This document shows, in pieces, positions 10,928 through 23,230 of a stretch of 64,000 nucleotides of DNA. The notes under the pieces are model-generated. The model did not search any database, was not told where the DNA came from, and was given only the letters and a program-made list of their open reading frames with translations. A program made the position numbers and the translations under genes. This DNA comes from Sipunculus nudus (lineage: Eukaryota > Annelida > Sipuncula > Golfingiida > Sipunculidae). Each line of letters starts with the position of its first letter. Position 1 is the first letter of the stretch. The stretch spans positions 90,416,723 to 90,480,722 of the forward strand of contig CM049309.1 in the NCBI GenBank assembly GCA_026874595.1, given 5' to 3'.

Positions 10928-13145
10928 CAAGTATGGGTCATGACGCTCAGCTGACTGGGAAGAAATTCACAAAAGGAAATTTTATCATCAGAATGGTAGT
11001 ATATACCCATTCAACTGAAGCATCAAACAGATTAACCAACAGGCCAAGATTGTGTCTGTATTTATGTATGGAATGGGTGAAGGGAGGCATGGATTGAGTG
11101 GCAAGGGTAAATAGAGTGAGGTGTGTGGCATATTAGCATGGATGTCTGCAGCCTAAATGTGTATGTAGGTTGTGCCACCTACCACAAATCTGGAAAGCAG
11201 TCCAAGTTGTATACATATGCAAAATTTTAGGCAGAAAAGTCAAACCACTACATGTATATGAGTGATTTTAGCCCACGGCAGAAAAACAGACAGACGCTGT
11301 GCAAAAATGGTTGCAGGCGGCCCCTCCAGTTTTGTGTATGATAAAGACTTAGTGAGATCTAAACACATGCACAATTTTGGCCCAATCGGTCAAATGGTTC
11401 CCGAGATATGAGCTTGGATGTCTGCCCCGTGAACGTGAATGTAGGTGGCGCCACCTGTCATAAAATCAAGAAAGCTGTCCAGGATGTATAAACCTGCAAA
11501 ATTTTAGGCAGTTATGTCAAACAACTACAGAGATATGAGTGATTTTAGCCCATGGCAGACAAACAGACAGACGCTGTAAAAAAAGGCTGCAGGTGGCCCC
11601 TCCATTTTTGTGTATGATAAAGACCTATGTGAGATCCATACACATGCAACATTTTGGCCCAATCAGTCAAACAGTTCCTGAGATATGAGCTTGGATGTCT
11701 GGAGCATAAACTAAAATGTAGGTGGCGCCATGATTTGGCTCATACATCATCAAAATATGCCTACTTTTGCGTTTAATTATATATTTTAAATAAAGGATAT
11801 AAATGGAAATTAATTTCTTTAAAAATACTACATTACCACAACATGGCACCTTCTGGATTACTCAAAAAATGTTCTGTATATTGAAGTGGAAACAGCTACA
11901 ATAAAAGAATACAGTTCAAACAATAACAATTATTGCAATACATTTGGGGGGGGGGACATAAAAATAACTGTACTCCTGTGACAGCAGGGGTGCTGGACCA
12001 GTCTGCATCAGTATTAAGGTTAAACCTTGGCAGGGCTATAGTGACCAGATGTAGGTAGCCTGGAGATAAATGAATACAATAGAGCCTCTGAAAGAAACTT
12101 CAATAACTAGCCTAATTTTTTAGCTTTATATTTCAAATATCAGAATTTAACAGATTAATTACTTGTGTTAAACTGCTGGGAAAATTAAATCAAATGTACT
12201 TACGGGAAAAGTGTCATGGTCAAAGTTGGACAAAATTAGAGGTACTGATTTTAAATTAATGCTAATAACTTAAAAAATTTACAAAATTCAGACCTAATTT
12301 TGGGTATACAATTGAACCTTTTCATAGGTCTCTCACTGTGTCAAGAATGAAGATTCTAGGTCCAGTCTTTATGATTTGTGCCATGTTAACAGATGTTCAC
12401 ATTTTTAAAGGTCTCAAAAATAGAGAAAACAATTCGTAAAAAATCGAGAAATACAGGTGGCGCCACCAGTCTGCAGAAACTGATGAAACATCTCAGGATC
12501 AATATATATGCCAAAAATCATGACCATCAGTGATGTAGTTAATGAGATGTTAAAGTTTTTGTAAGAAATTTATTACTATTCTGGGGGGTACTTTGAGGCC
12601 CCATAACTCGAAGGATATGGATTACAGAGACCTAATTTCTGGTTTCCATGGAGACTTTTCATAGGTCTCTCAGTGTGTCAAGAATGAAGATTCTAGTTCC
12701 AGTCTTTACGATTTGTGCCCTGTTAACAGATGTTCACATTTTTAAAGGTCTCAAAAATAGAGAAAACAATTCATAAAAAATCAAAAAATACAGGTGGCGC
12801 CACCAGTCTGCAGGAACTGATGGAACATCTCATGATCAATAGGTATGCCAAAAATCATGACCATCAGTGATGTAGTTAATGAGATATTGAAGTTTTTGTA
12901 TGAAATTTTTGACTATTCTGGGGGTACTTGGGGCCCCATAGCTCGAAGCATATAGGTAACAGAGACCTAATTTGGGTTTCCAAGGAGATTTTTCATCGAC
13001 CTCTCAGAAACCCAAGTTACAAGATTCTGGGTCCAGCGGTTCTGATTTGTGCCTGGTTAACGGACAGACAGACGGACAGACGGACTGCGCCGGACAAAGA
13101 GTGATCGCTTTAGCTCAGATGACTTTCAGTCAGCTGAGCTAAAAA
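10928..13145 (-). mobile_element. Helitron2-like element, family 2, copy C, mosaic with family 1
   Basis: The 3' end (ATGGGTCATGACGCTCAG at 10928) and the 5' end (TTTTTAGCTCAGCTGACTG, ending at 13145) bound the copy. The first 135 bp match the 3' end of copy D. About 11060-11745 is family-1 sequence lacking its own ends. 12300-13060 holds two family-2 units about 340 bp apart plus a partial third. The 5'-proximal GACGGACAGACGG tract is present. Confidence 0.65.
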
Positions 13146-13323
13146 GCAGCTGACTACATGCAGAACCACATATATAAATAATTTGAATGTTTACACTGTC
13201 ATATCTTCATGCAGAACAACATAACAATCATTTCTACAGGTAATGTTCATACTTTCATCTTTTTAATTCTCTGTCTAAATTAAGAAGCTGTGTATTGTTT
13301 GTTTACATTTTGTTAATCATTTA

Positions 13324-13575
13324 CCTGTAGCAGAAAGAAAGTTTCCCTGCTTTTTCTAGTCCAAGGCTAGTTCTTAAGGAACCATATGTGAACTTGAGAG
13401 TGCTAAAACTGCGTTCAAGATCTCCACAGATTTCCACATGTTTTTCCATTCTCTGGGTGACCCCCTGCATGGTAAGCTTACAACCCCTGCAACAGGCCTT
13501 GACACTTTTTGGATTACTCTGGTCTCTGTCAAAATATTTCCGAACTGCTGCTAAACGTCTTCCCCTGCTGGCCAT
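13324..13575 (-). pseudogene. hAT transposase first exon, BED-type zinc finger
   Basis: The 84-codon minus-strand ORF starts MASRGRRLAAVRKYFDRD. It contains CCRGCKL...RMEKHVEIC, a C2HC arrangement as in BED/hAT N-terminal zinc fingers that bind transposon ends. The reading frame reaches a consensus splice donor (CTACAG|GTAAAT at about 13324), so it is probably a coding exon of a spliced transposase. No hATC dimerisation domain or catalytic RNase H segment is found within the element ends, so the gene is a non-functional remnant. It sits inside a hAT with an intact TSD, which supports the call. Confidence 0.65.
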
Positions 13576-14835
13576 ATTATGGAGTCACTAACACCAGAAG
13601 ACATTTTAGATATATTGTTTAAGCCAACTATTGTTCAAATTATATAGACCAAACCAATCTTGCATAAATCTTCAGGTCCCTCCCAAATCTTTGTTTCAGC
13701 CAATCACTAAATGACATGCACCATACTGAAAAGCCTTGGTCCTGGTGACAGGCAGGCTCAATATCAAAATCAAAGATTTAATGAAAGCCTTTGATATAAT
13801 CTTCAGCAAAGATCAAACACAATAATAATGACAGTTACTCAGGAAAATTCCAGGTAAGACTAAAATCAACTCAAGAAGGACTCACTGAGCTGTGCTTAGT
13901 CCTTTAACTAATCCTTACCTTCTGTATAAACACCCTTTGATGATACATTACCAGTGTAGTCCTTCAAATTATCTACTGACCAAGGACTTAGTTAATTGCT
14001 CAAAATCAACCCATCATTAATTATGTTTGTCACACAAGGATTACCAGTACACTCCAGCCTGCACAAACAGTCTGCATGGCCTAGTTCACAAAAGTTATCC
14101 TTCATGTAGGTATCTTAATTTTAAACTGCTGAATAGAAAGCTTTACTTGAGCTTATCCAAACCAAAGTCTCTTATGTCTGAAGTTAATATTAAGTCAACT
14201 AAAAAAAAATAATCACTTGATTTAAATCATACCAGCCCTGTTGATGATGCAATGGTACTGCACCCAGACAGGCTGTTTGTCATCTGAGTGAGTTGTAGAA
14301 TTGCTCAGCTACAACAACTGTGTTTACTAACTAGAAGTAACCCCCACTATGTAAGAGCAACAAAAATAGCTGACCACTATCGTGGCTGGCTCTCAGTCCT
14401 TGGGAGGGGTTCTTAAAGTCTTCAAAGGCTATTTGTTTCACAGTTGTTTGTACAAGTCACTATAAATCGGAATGGACTTCAGCTGAGATATCACTTGCTA
14501 TGAAATCTTATTACAAGCAACATGACTACTGGGTGAAAAAAGCCTCAACTCAAGTGACCGCACACAGACGGATTACCAGACCCGCTTGACTGTGTGTCAG
14601 GCTAAATCCCTGCAGTCTTCCAAGCAGCAAACGATCTATTTGACACAGGATCGTCTATTCAATTCGCCATTACTTTTAACTTGTATCTTATAAAGTACCA
14701 TAAATAAGTAATAAAGTAAACTACACGGATATATCTGTGGTCTTTGAAATAATGCCTGATCTTAACTTAGCGCAAATCATGCTCCAGTGAAAAGCGCAAA
14801 AATAAAAACCCCGCTAACAAAACCACTTCCACAGT

Positions 14836-15642
14836 GCATGAGAAATCAAATTTGTTCAAGGAACAAATTGTGCACTAGTGACTTGGCAGATGGTGAATTC
14901 CATTTGAGCAACCATCATTTATGGCACTTGCAGAAGTGAGATATCAGAATCAGATGCATGACATTTCAGATAGGCAACATGCTGTATGAGTGCATATTTG
15001 GTCTGGGACTGAATGTGACGCACAACTGTCATGTGCCTGGATATGCACTCAGTGGTAGGGAAACAGTGAACACATCAGTTAACAGGTCAGGGCCTGGCTG
15101 TTGTGTCTACAAAGGTTTACTAAGATTATGGGACACTAAAAAATATGGCACAGAATAAGCAGAAAAGGCACAGGTAAAATTGGCACATTTGAGAAAATGA
15201 CAAAAAAAAGACATCTGCAATATGAAGACCACATATATATATCAAGTATGTAAATTAAAAGCATGAGCTGTTTTGGAAAGACAGTAATATAGTAAATATA
15301 CATGAGCTTTTTTGTGGTAATATTTAAATTTTCTGTTGTGTGCAACTACTCACCTGCTGTGCATTATAAGTACATTACCTGTGCACAGCCTGGTGTGTCT
15401 AATAATAAGAGTCTAATTACCCAGTGTCTAATTACCTGGTATCTGGCTAATCATTAGCTACAGTATGTACCCCTTGACCATGGTTTTCATAGTTAGGACT
15501 ACAGGATACTCCACAGATCTGTCCAAAGATGTTTGGGCATATATTCCTTGTGTAGCATAAAGAGACCAAATAACCACTACATATTATCATTAATACAGAT
15601 GTTTAGACTCCATTGGGACCATAATTACTGCTAAATGATCAG
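14836..15642. other. Intergenic sequence, nothing recognised
   Basis: AT-rich DNA upstream of ZNG1. A (TA)n-like stretch lies near 15230. No conserved ORF or repeat end was recognised. Confidence 0.45.
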
Positions 15643-17169
15643 CAGGGTTGGGTTTTAGGCTGCCCAAAACCTGTTTTCGGCAGGGCAGAGCCTAAAACAT
15701 GCCTTTAACTGCCTAAAATAGGTTATAACCTGCCTAAAACTGCCTTTAACTGCCTAAAACCTTATTTACCCTTACCTATGACTTTTAGTTTAACTATGTT
15801 TTATTGTTAAACATCTAAATGCATTAAAGAAATATGCTCAACAAATTATAATTGAGGATCATTTTATTCAAACTAAACAAATTAAACCATGACACAAAAA
15901 AAAGCAACAAATGAATTCAACACTACTTCAGGATTTCCTTATGAACACAGTTCTCCAACTCTCCTACCTCCATTACTGCCAGTTTATAAAAAAATGCTCT
16001 TACTTTAAGCTTATAACCAGATACTTTTATTGGCTTTTTGATCACAAGGGATTAAATTTTGTGATAAATGGAAAAGAAGTTTTCCTGGATTTAAAATGTT
16101 GTTCCATTTACACTGATGAATAGTTCTTTATACTGTAGCTTCACTAACATAACATGTTTATTTTGTATGCCTGTAGCTTCAATGGCAAAAAGCATTGGAT
16201 TGGATTTATAAATTATTACATATCTTTTATGCTAGCCATAAAACTAAAAATATGATAATATCTGATAATGAACAAGAATTTCCACTATTTGTTTATTCCC
16301 TTAGCTAGGTCATCCCTTGTCAAATTTTAAGATTTTGTGCACATACTTATCTTCTATATAATGATGGATATACTCTGTTAATTGTATGATGAAATTGTAA
16401 AAATGGAACCCTCATTAAACACTATAATTAGTATAAAACTGAAAATGTGAAAATATTTTGCAATGAATATGTTGCAAACCACAGAATATTCATAATTACT
16501 CAGGGGCTGTGTTAAACCTGAAGGCCTGAGGGGCACTGACTGCATCACTCAGTAAAATGTTTGCTCAAGAACAGTCTTCAGGGCAAGGGCTTTGATTGCA
16601 TCCTCCTAGTCATGTATGAAAGTTGACATGAACATCTACTAGGACACAGTAGTAGGACTTATGACCATTGGGTCTTATGACCCCATCACCCTGATAAATT
16701 GTAATTAACTTGTCTAATCAAGTAGTCCTCCCCTCTGATAGTGATACCCTGTCTTACAAGGGCAAACTGGAGGCTGTATTACATCATTCAAGGTAGCTGG
16801 GCACTCATCAGGAAACCCAAAAGGTCCTGATAATGTCATTACCTTGGCCAATAAAACTATGTGCCACACAAACATGGTCTCATGTTCAGACACCTATACA
16901 GGCTCTTTGAAGACTGCATGGTACCAGTCAACAGGAAATCATGCATTTCTAATACTTGATAGCTTCCAGAAGCCCAGCAAAGCCTTGTGACTGCTTCACC
17001 CCAGCCAGTATGGTAGTTTTACAGATCTTTAAGTAAAAAATGTAAATAAATATAGGTATTGGGCACTTTTGGTGCCTAAAACCTGCCTAAAACCTGTTTT
17101 AGGCGGGGCGGTTTTAACCAGGTTATAACCTATGGTTAAAACCTTCATGCCTAAAACTTGCCAACCCTG
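15643..17169. mobile_element. Non-autonomous hAT element, 1527 bp, 8-bp TSD ATGATCAG
   Basis: The ends CAGGGTTGG and CCAACCCTG are flanked by identical ATGATCAG at 15635-15642 and 17170-17177. Both subterminal regions carry many direct and inverted copies of GCCTAAAAC/GTTTTAGGC, the usual layout of hAT transposase-binding repeats. No transposase ORF is present. Confidence 0.92.
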
Positions 17170-17177
17170 ATGATCAG

Positions 17178-18060
17178 TGAACTTACTGTGAGAAAATGAG
17201 ATTTTACTTCTTCTCCTTCGTGCTTTTGGCACCTTTCTGTTGTAACAGCTGAAATTGAACATAAAGGGTGAACACACTTTCACAAATGCACATTTATGTG
17301 ATATATTGAAGCCGCTTGATACATGGCAAGTTTATTTTCCATATGCAATGAATGGAATGACTTTTGACCCACAACAAACACTCAAAGTACATGTCAATGC
17401 TACATGGCAATGTGTAAACTCTCAAAGAGCCTGTAGGGCCCAACTATAGAATCTGTCATAAGCTACATGTCCAATGGTGACTGCATGCACATCAAGTGAT
17501 TGCTACTTGTGCAGCTCCGTCATTCAAAGACAAAGTCTATGTCACAGCAATTCAATATTCCACCGTCTTCTCTCACATTTGAGAAGTTATGGTATCAAGT
17601 TGTCTGCTGAAAATATCCCACCTGGATACAACATCCACTATGATACCTCCCTGTTCGTGTTTATACATCTTTGCTCGTGTGCACGTCCTGTCTACTTCAT
17701 CCCTCACCCCTCTCTTGAGCCCTCCAGGCATTTGTATTCACACTGCTCATATCTGTTCCGAGTATTCCTTGTATATTTTGTATATTTTAAGGATAAGGGT
17801 TTACAAATAAACCAGTGAGTTGACTTTGTCCACACGAAGCACAAGACTGAGTACATTATAGTGGCAGGCAGTTAACAAACAGCTAAAGGTCGATTTTTTC
17901 AAGCTTTTGCAATGCATATACTTAACAAAAATTAACCCTCATTCTAACAATTATGACCAATTCTCTAATGCAAAACGGGTGTCACATATATTATTGTTTC
18001 CTGACAAAGGCCGATACATCGTTTCTTCCTGAGAAATTCGTGTATTTCATTTTGCTCGTA
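17178..18060. other. Intergenic sequence without a recognised gene
   Basis: Short ORFs only. The 114-residue plus ORF at 17474 is hydrophobic and cysteine-rich but has no recognisable family. Ends such as ACAAATAAACCAGTGAGTTG near 17800 could belong to an old LTR but no partner was seen. Confidence 0.4.
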
Positions 18061-18124
18061 ACTTGAGTTTATTATATTAGAGGAGGAGGAGTCTGGGGAA
18101 CCTGGGTTCCCCACCAGAGCTGGG

Positions 18125-18215
18125 GTGTGGGGGCGGAGTAGTGTGTAGCCTCATCCTAGTCTAGAGATTGTAGGTTCGATTCCCGATTCAGGCAACTTCT
18201 GATATTCAGTTTGTC
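18125..18215 (+). repeat. tRNA-derived SINE head or tRNA pseudogene
   Basis: GGTTCGATTCC at about 18172-18182 is a textbook RNA polymerase III B box. A possible A-box-like TAGTGTGTAGCC lies about 40 bp upstream. It does not fold into a full tRNA cloverleaf by eye, and a non-tRNA tail follows, so a SINE is more likely than a functional tRNA. Confidence 0.45.
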
Positions 18216-18222
18216 CTGACCA

Positions 18223-18256
18223 AGACTGAAGTGACATACATACTTCAGTCTTGAAA
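18223..18256. other. Perfect 12-bp stem hairpin
   Basis: CAAGACTGAAGT and ACTTCAGTCTTG form an inverted repeat with a loop of about 10 nt, followed by an A run. It lies directly after the tRNA-like segment and could be the SINE body. Confidence 0.7.
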
Positions 18257-18813
18257 AAAGCCTATTCAATTTGATACAGCGGCACGCAATCCAAATTTGC
18301 GCGGCGATTTGGGGCTGAAATTTCACGGTACATGTAGCGAATGCGTACAAATGAACCAATGGGCTATTCTATGGATGTTTAATGACAAATCTGCGTGATA
18401 TATTGTACATGGCACGGTTTGTTAAATTATTTGTTGGACTTCAAACCGTTCCAGCAGTGTTTGTTTTGGCCTTGTTGATCGCTCTCAGATATCCGTTTTC
18501 TGATTGGATAGCTGAATAAAGCCAGGAGGCTTCCTATTGGTGCCCCAACTTTTGTGCAAAATCTAAGCGGCCATACTTCCCTTATTAGCATTTGGGTATT
18601 ATAGCCACAAAAACATGTGGGTCAGACAAAATCTCATAAGATGATGTAATTTATTATAATATTAAGTAGTTGTTATATCTTCAGCATGACCTATATGTGC
18701 AAGAAGATTTTTATTCACATACAAATAGTAAATAATCAGACTTGCCACGCTTCTGATCCACGTGTCTCTGTTGACATAATAAATGTTAATTTACGGCCGC
18801 TTGCAACATTGAA
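18257..18813. other. Intergenic sequence, nothing recognised
   Basis: No exon, terminal repeat or tandem repeat was recognised between the SINE-like segment and the Helitron2-like array. Confidence 0.4.
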
Positions 18814-18995
18814 CAAGTGACCCATGGGTCATGACCCTCAGCTGACTGGGAAGAGATTCACAAAAGGAAATTTTATCACCAGAATGGTAGTATATACCCA
18901 TTCAACTGAAGCATCAAACAGATTAACCAACAGGCCAAGATTTAGTCTGTATTTATATATCTCAAAAATAGAGAAAAATGTGTAAACTTTTAAAA

Positions 18996-20167
18996 CTAGA
19001 ATACGGGTAACCGACAAGTGACTACATGTATCTGCCAAAATCGGATAGTGAGGCATGGATTGAGTGGCAAGGGGAAATAGAGTGAGGTATGTTGCATATT
19101 AGCATGGATGTCTGCAGCCTAAATGTGTATGTAGGTTGTGCCACCTACCACAAATCCAGAAATCTGTCCAAGTTGTATACACCTGCAAAATTTTAGGCAG
19201 AAAAGTCAAACCACTACATGTATATGAGCGATTTTTGCCCATGGCAGACAAACAGACAAACACCGTGCAAAAATCTTTGCAGGTAACCCCTCCAGTTTTG
19301 TGTATGATAAAGACCTATGTGAGATCTAAACACATGCACAATTTTGGCCCAATCGGTTAAATGGTTCCTGAGATATGAGCTTTGATGTGTCCAGCGTTAA
19401 CTAGAATGTAGGTGGCGCCACCTGTCATAAAATCAAGAAAGCTGTCCACGATGTATAAACCTGCAAAATTTTAGGCAGTTATGTCGAACCACTACAGAGA
19501 AATGAGTAATTTTAGGCCACGGCAGACTAACAGACAGACGCTGTGCAAACATTGTTACAGGTGGCGCCACCATTTTTTGTGTATGTTACAGAGCTATCAA
19601 AGGGCTACATTTGTATAAATTTTATTTCCTGATTGGTCAAACGGTTCCCGAGATGTAAGCTTGGATGTCATCAGCGTGAACGTGAACATAGGTGGCGCCA
19701 CCTGTCATAAAATCAAGAAAGCTATCCTGGATGTATACACATGCCGAATTTCAGGTGAATTAGTCAATTCACTGCAGAGATATGAGTGATTTTAACCCAA
19801 GGCAGATGAACAGATGGACACTGTGCAAACATGGTTACAGGTGGCGCCACCATTTTTTGTGTATGTTATAAAGCAATCCAAGGGCTACATTTGTATCAAT
19901 TTTATTTCCTGATCGGTCAAACAGTTCCCGAGATATGAGGGTTTATGAGTGGAAACAGACCCACAAATGGACACTGGATAGAGAGGAAAGGTCAGAGGTC
20001 AATGCAAATTGGTTAGGCACCAGTTCACATGTGACCCGATAATAGGTGTAAGTTTGGGAAAAATCGGTCCATTAGTCTCTGAGGAGCTCTCTGGAAACGA
20101 ACGCCGCCACGGCGGAGGAACTCGGTCAAAAACATAGTATCCGCAAAACTTCGTTTTGGCGGATACA
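18996..20167 (-). mobile_element. Helitron2-like element, family 1, copy 2, nested in copy D
   Basis: On the minus strand it runs from TGTATCCGCCAAAACGAAG (20167) to the hairpin region and CTAGT (18996), 1172 bp. The flanking family-2 unit is interrupted cleanly, with AGAGAAAAATG and AAATACAGGTGG on either side, and no target bases were duplicated beyond a T/T site. Confidence 0.75.
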
Positions 20168-20205
20168 AAAATACAGGTGGCTCCACCAGTCTGCAGAAAC
20201 TAATA

Positions 20206-23200
20206 AAAACACTTAATGGTCAATATCCATGCAAAAAAATCATGGTGATCTCTGCATTAGTTGTTCAGATACTTCAGTTTTTGTATCAAATTGTCCATTA
20301 TTCTGAGGGATACTTCAGAGTCCTATAGCTTGAAGGATATGGGTAACAGAGACCTAATTTCAAGATTCCACAGGCACCTTTCATGGGCCTCCTTGCATGA
20401 CAAGAATGAAGATTCTAGGTCCAGTTGTTGCGATTTGTATCCTGTTGACAGATAACCACATCTTTAAAGGTCTCAAAAAAAAAGAAAAAAATTCGTAAAA
20501 ATTTGAAAAAAAATAGAGGTGGCACATCCAGTCTGCAGAAACTGATGGAACAGCTCATGATCAATATGTATGCCGAAAATCATGACCATCAGTGTTGTAG
20601 TTATTGAAATACTGCAGTTTTTGTATCAAATTTTCCATTATTCATGGGGGGGGGGGGTATTTTGGACCCATACAGCTTAAAGAATATAGGTAACAGAGAC
20701 CTAATTTCAAGTTTCCATGGAGACTTTTCATGGGTCTCCCTGTGTGTCAAGAATGAAGATTCTTGGTCCAGTTTTTATGATTTGTGCCCTGTTAACAGAT
20801 GTTCATATCTTTTAAGGTCTCAAAAATACAGAAAAATTTCGTAAAAAAAAACGAACAAATACAGGTGGTGCCACCAGTCTGCAGAAACTTATGAAACACT
20901 CCATGATCAATATCCATGCAAACAATTATGGTTATCTCTGCATTAGTTGTTCAGATACTTTAGCTTTTGTATCAAATTTTCCATTATTCTGAGCTGTACT
21001 TTGGAGTGCCATAGCTCAAAGGATATGGGTAACAGAGACCAAATTTCAGGTTTCCATGGAGACTTATCATGGGTCTCCCTGTGTGTCAAGAACGAAGATT
21101 CTAGGTCCAGTCGTTACGATTTGTACCTTGTTGACAGATAACTACATCCTTAAAGGTCTCAAAAATGGAGAAAACAATTCGTGAACATTGAAAAATACAG
21201 GTGGCGCCACCAGTCTGCACAAACTGATGAAACATCTCATGATCAATATGTATGTCGAAAATCATGACCATCAGTGATGCAGTTAATGAGATATTGAAGT
21301 TTTTGTATGAAATTTTTGACTATTCTGGGGGGTAATTTTGGGCCCCATAGCTCGTAGGATATGGGTAACAGAGACCTAATTTCTGGTTTCCATGGAGACT
21401 TTTCATAGGTCTCTCAGTCTGTCGAAAATGAAGATTCTAGGTCCAGTCGTTACGATTTGTGCCACGCTAACAGATGACAGCATCCTCAAAGGTCTCAAAA
21501 ATAGAGGAAAAAATCGTAAAAAATCAAACAGTACAGGTGGCGCCACCAGTCTGCAGGAACTGATCGAACATCTCATGATCAATATGTATGCTAAAAATGA
21601 AGACAATCAGTGATGTTGTTATTGAGATATTGAAGTTTTTGTATGAAATTTTTTACTATTCTGGGGGGTACTTTCGGGCCCGATAGCTCAAAGGATATGA
21701 GTAACAGAGACCTAATTTCTTGTTTCCAAGGAGATTTTTCATGGACCTCTCAGTGTGTCAAGAATTAAGATTCTAAGTCCAGTCTTTATGATTTGTGCCT
21801 TGTTAACAGATGTTCACATTTTTAAAGGTCTCAAAAATAGAGAAAAAAATTCGTAAAAAATCGAAAAATACAGGTGGCGCCACCAGTCTACAGGAAGTGA
21901 TGTAACATCTCATGATCAATATGTATGCCAAAAATCATGACCATCAGTCAAGTAGTTAATGAGATATTGAAGTTTTTGTATGAAATTTTTGACTTTTCTG
22001 GGGGGTACTTTGGGGCCACATAGCTCGAAGGATATGGGTAACAGAGACCAAATTTTAGGTTTCCATGGAGACTTATGATGGGTCTCCCTGTGTTTCAAGA
22101 ACGAAGATTCTAGGTCCAGTCGTTACGATTTGTACCCTGTTGACAGATAACTACATCCTTAAAGGTCTCAAAAATGGAGAAAACAATTCGTGAACATTGA
22201 AAAATACAGGTGGCGCCACCAGTCTGCACAAACTGATGAAACATCTCATGATCAATATGTATGTCGAAAATCATGACCATCAGTGATGTAGTTAATGAGA
22301 TATTGAAGTTTTTGTATGAAATTTTTGACTATTCTGGGGGGTAATTTTGGGCCCCATAGCTCAAAGGATATGGGTAACAGAGACCTAATTTCTGGTTTCC
22401 ATGGAGACTTTTCATAGGTCTCTCAGTCTGTCGAAAATGAAGATTCTAGGTCCAGTCGTTATGATTTGTGCCACGCTAACAGATGACAGCATCCTCAAAG
22501 GTCTCAAAAATAGAGGAAAAAATCGTAAAAAATCAAACAGTACAGGTGGCGCCACCAGTCTGCAGGAACTGATCGAACATCTCATGATCAATATGTATGC
22601 CAAAAATGAAGACCATCAGTGATGTAGTTATTGAGATATTGAAGTTTTTGTATGAAATTTTTTACTATTCTGGGGGGTACTTTGGGGCCCCATAGCTCAA
22701 AGGATATGGGTAACAGAGACCTAATTTCTGGTTTCCAAGGAGATTTTTCATGGACCTCTCAGTGTGTTAAGAATTAAGATTCTAAGTCCAGTCTTTATGA
22801 TTTGTGCCTTGTTAACAGATGATCACATTTTTAAAGGTCTCAAAAATAGAGAAAAAAATTCGTAAAAAATTGAAAAATACAGGTGGCGCCACCAGTCTGC
22901 AGGAAGTTATGTAACATCTCATGATCAATATGTATGCCAAAAATCATGACCATCAGTCAAGTAGTTAATGAGATATTGAAGTTTTTGTATGAAATTTTTG
23001 ACTTTTCTGGGGGGTACTTTGGGGCCACATAGCTCGAAGGATATGGGTAACAGAGACCTAATTTCTGGTTTCCAAGGAGATTTTTTATGGACCTCTCAGA
23101 ATCCCAAGTTACAAGGTTCTAGGTCCAGCGGTTACGATTTGTGCCTGGTTAACGGACGGACAGACGGACAGACGGACGACGGACAAAGAGTGATTGCTAT

Positions 23201-23230
23201 AGCTCAGATGACTTTCAGTCAGCTGAGCTA
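20206..23230 (-). repeat. Block 1 of a tandem segmental duplication
   Basis: The landmark CACTTAATGGTCAATATCC occurs at about 20213 and 23233, so blocks are offset by about 3020 bp. Within block 1 a 1009-bp subunit is itself duplicated: TGACAGATAACTACATCC occurs at about 21132 and 22141. Differences between matching parts are only a few per hundred bases. Confidence 0.85.

Larger units (their letters stand above)
10715..14240 (-). mobile_element. hAT transposon remnant, 8-bp TSD TTGATGAT, with BED-finger exon
   Basis: The ends are CAGGGCTGGTA and TACCAGCCCTG. The flanks 10707-10714 and 14241-14248 are both TTGATGAT. Subterminal ATTTAAATCA repeats occur at both ends. The minus strand carries an apparent first transposase exon at 13321-13575. 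The rest of the transposase is missing, and a Helitron2-like element at 10928-13145 occupies that part. Confidence 0.85.
10434..14835. mobile_element. TIR element (CTGTGGAAGTGG ends) interrupted by a hAT
   Basis: CTGTGGAAGTGGTT at 10434 and AACCACTTCCACAG ending at about 14835 are inverted. Both continue into GCGCAAAA/TTTTGCGC-type subterminal DNA typical of a MITE class common in mollusc genomes. Without the internal hAT it would be about 0.87 kb. I found no convincing TSD. Confidence 0.55.

Noticed and set aside
17184-17283. Minus-strand exon-like stretch with QQKGAKSTKEKK-type basic tail
   Set aside because: No acceptor/donor pair or conserved protein could be matched; probably chance.
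18125-18215. Functional tRNA gene
   Set aside because: Good B box, but no convincing acceptor stem, anticodon arm or terminator; better explained as a SINE head.
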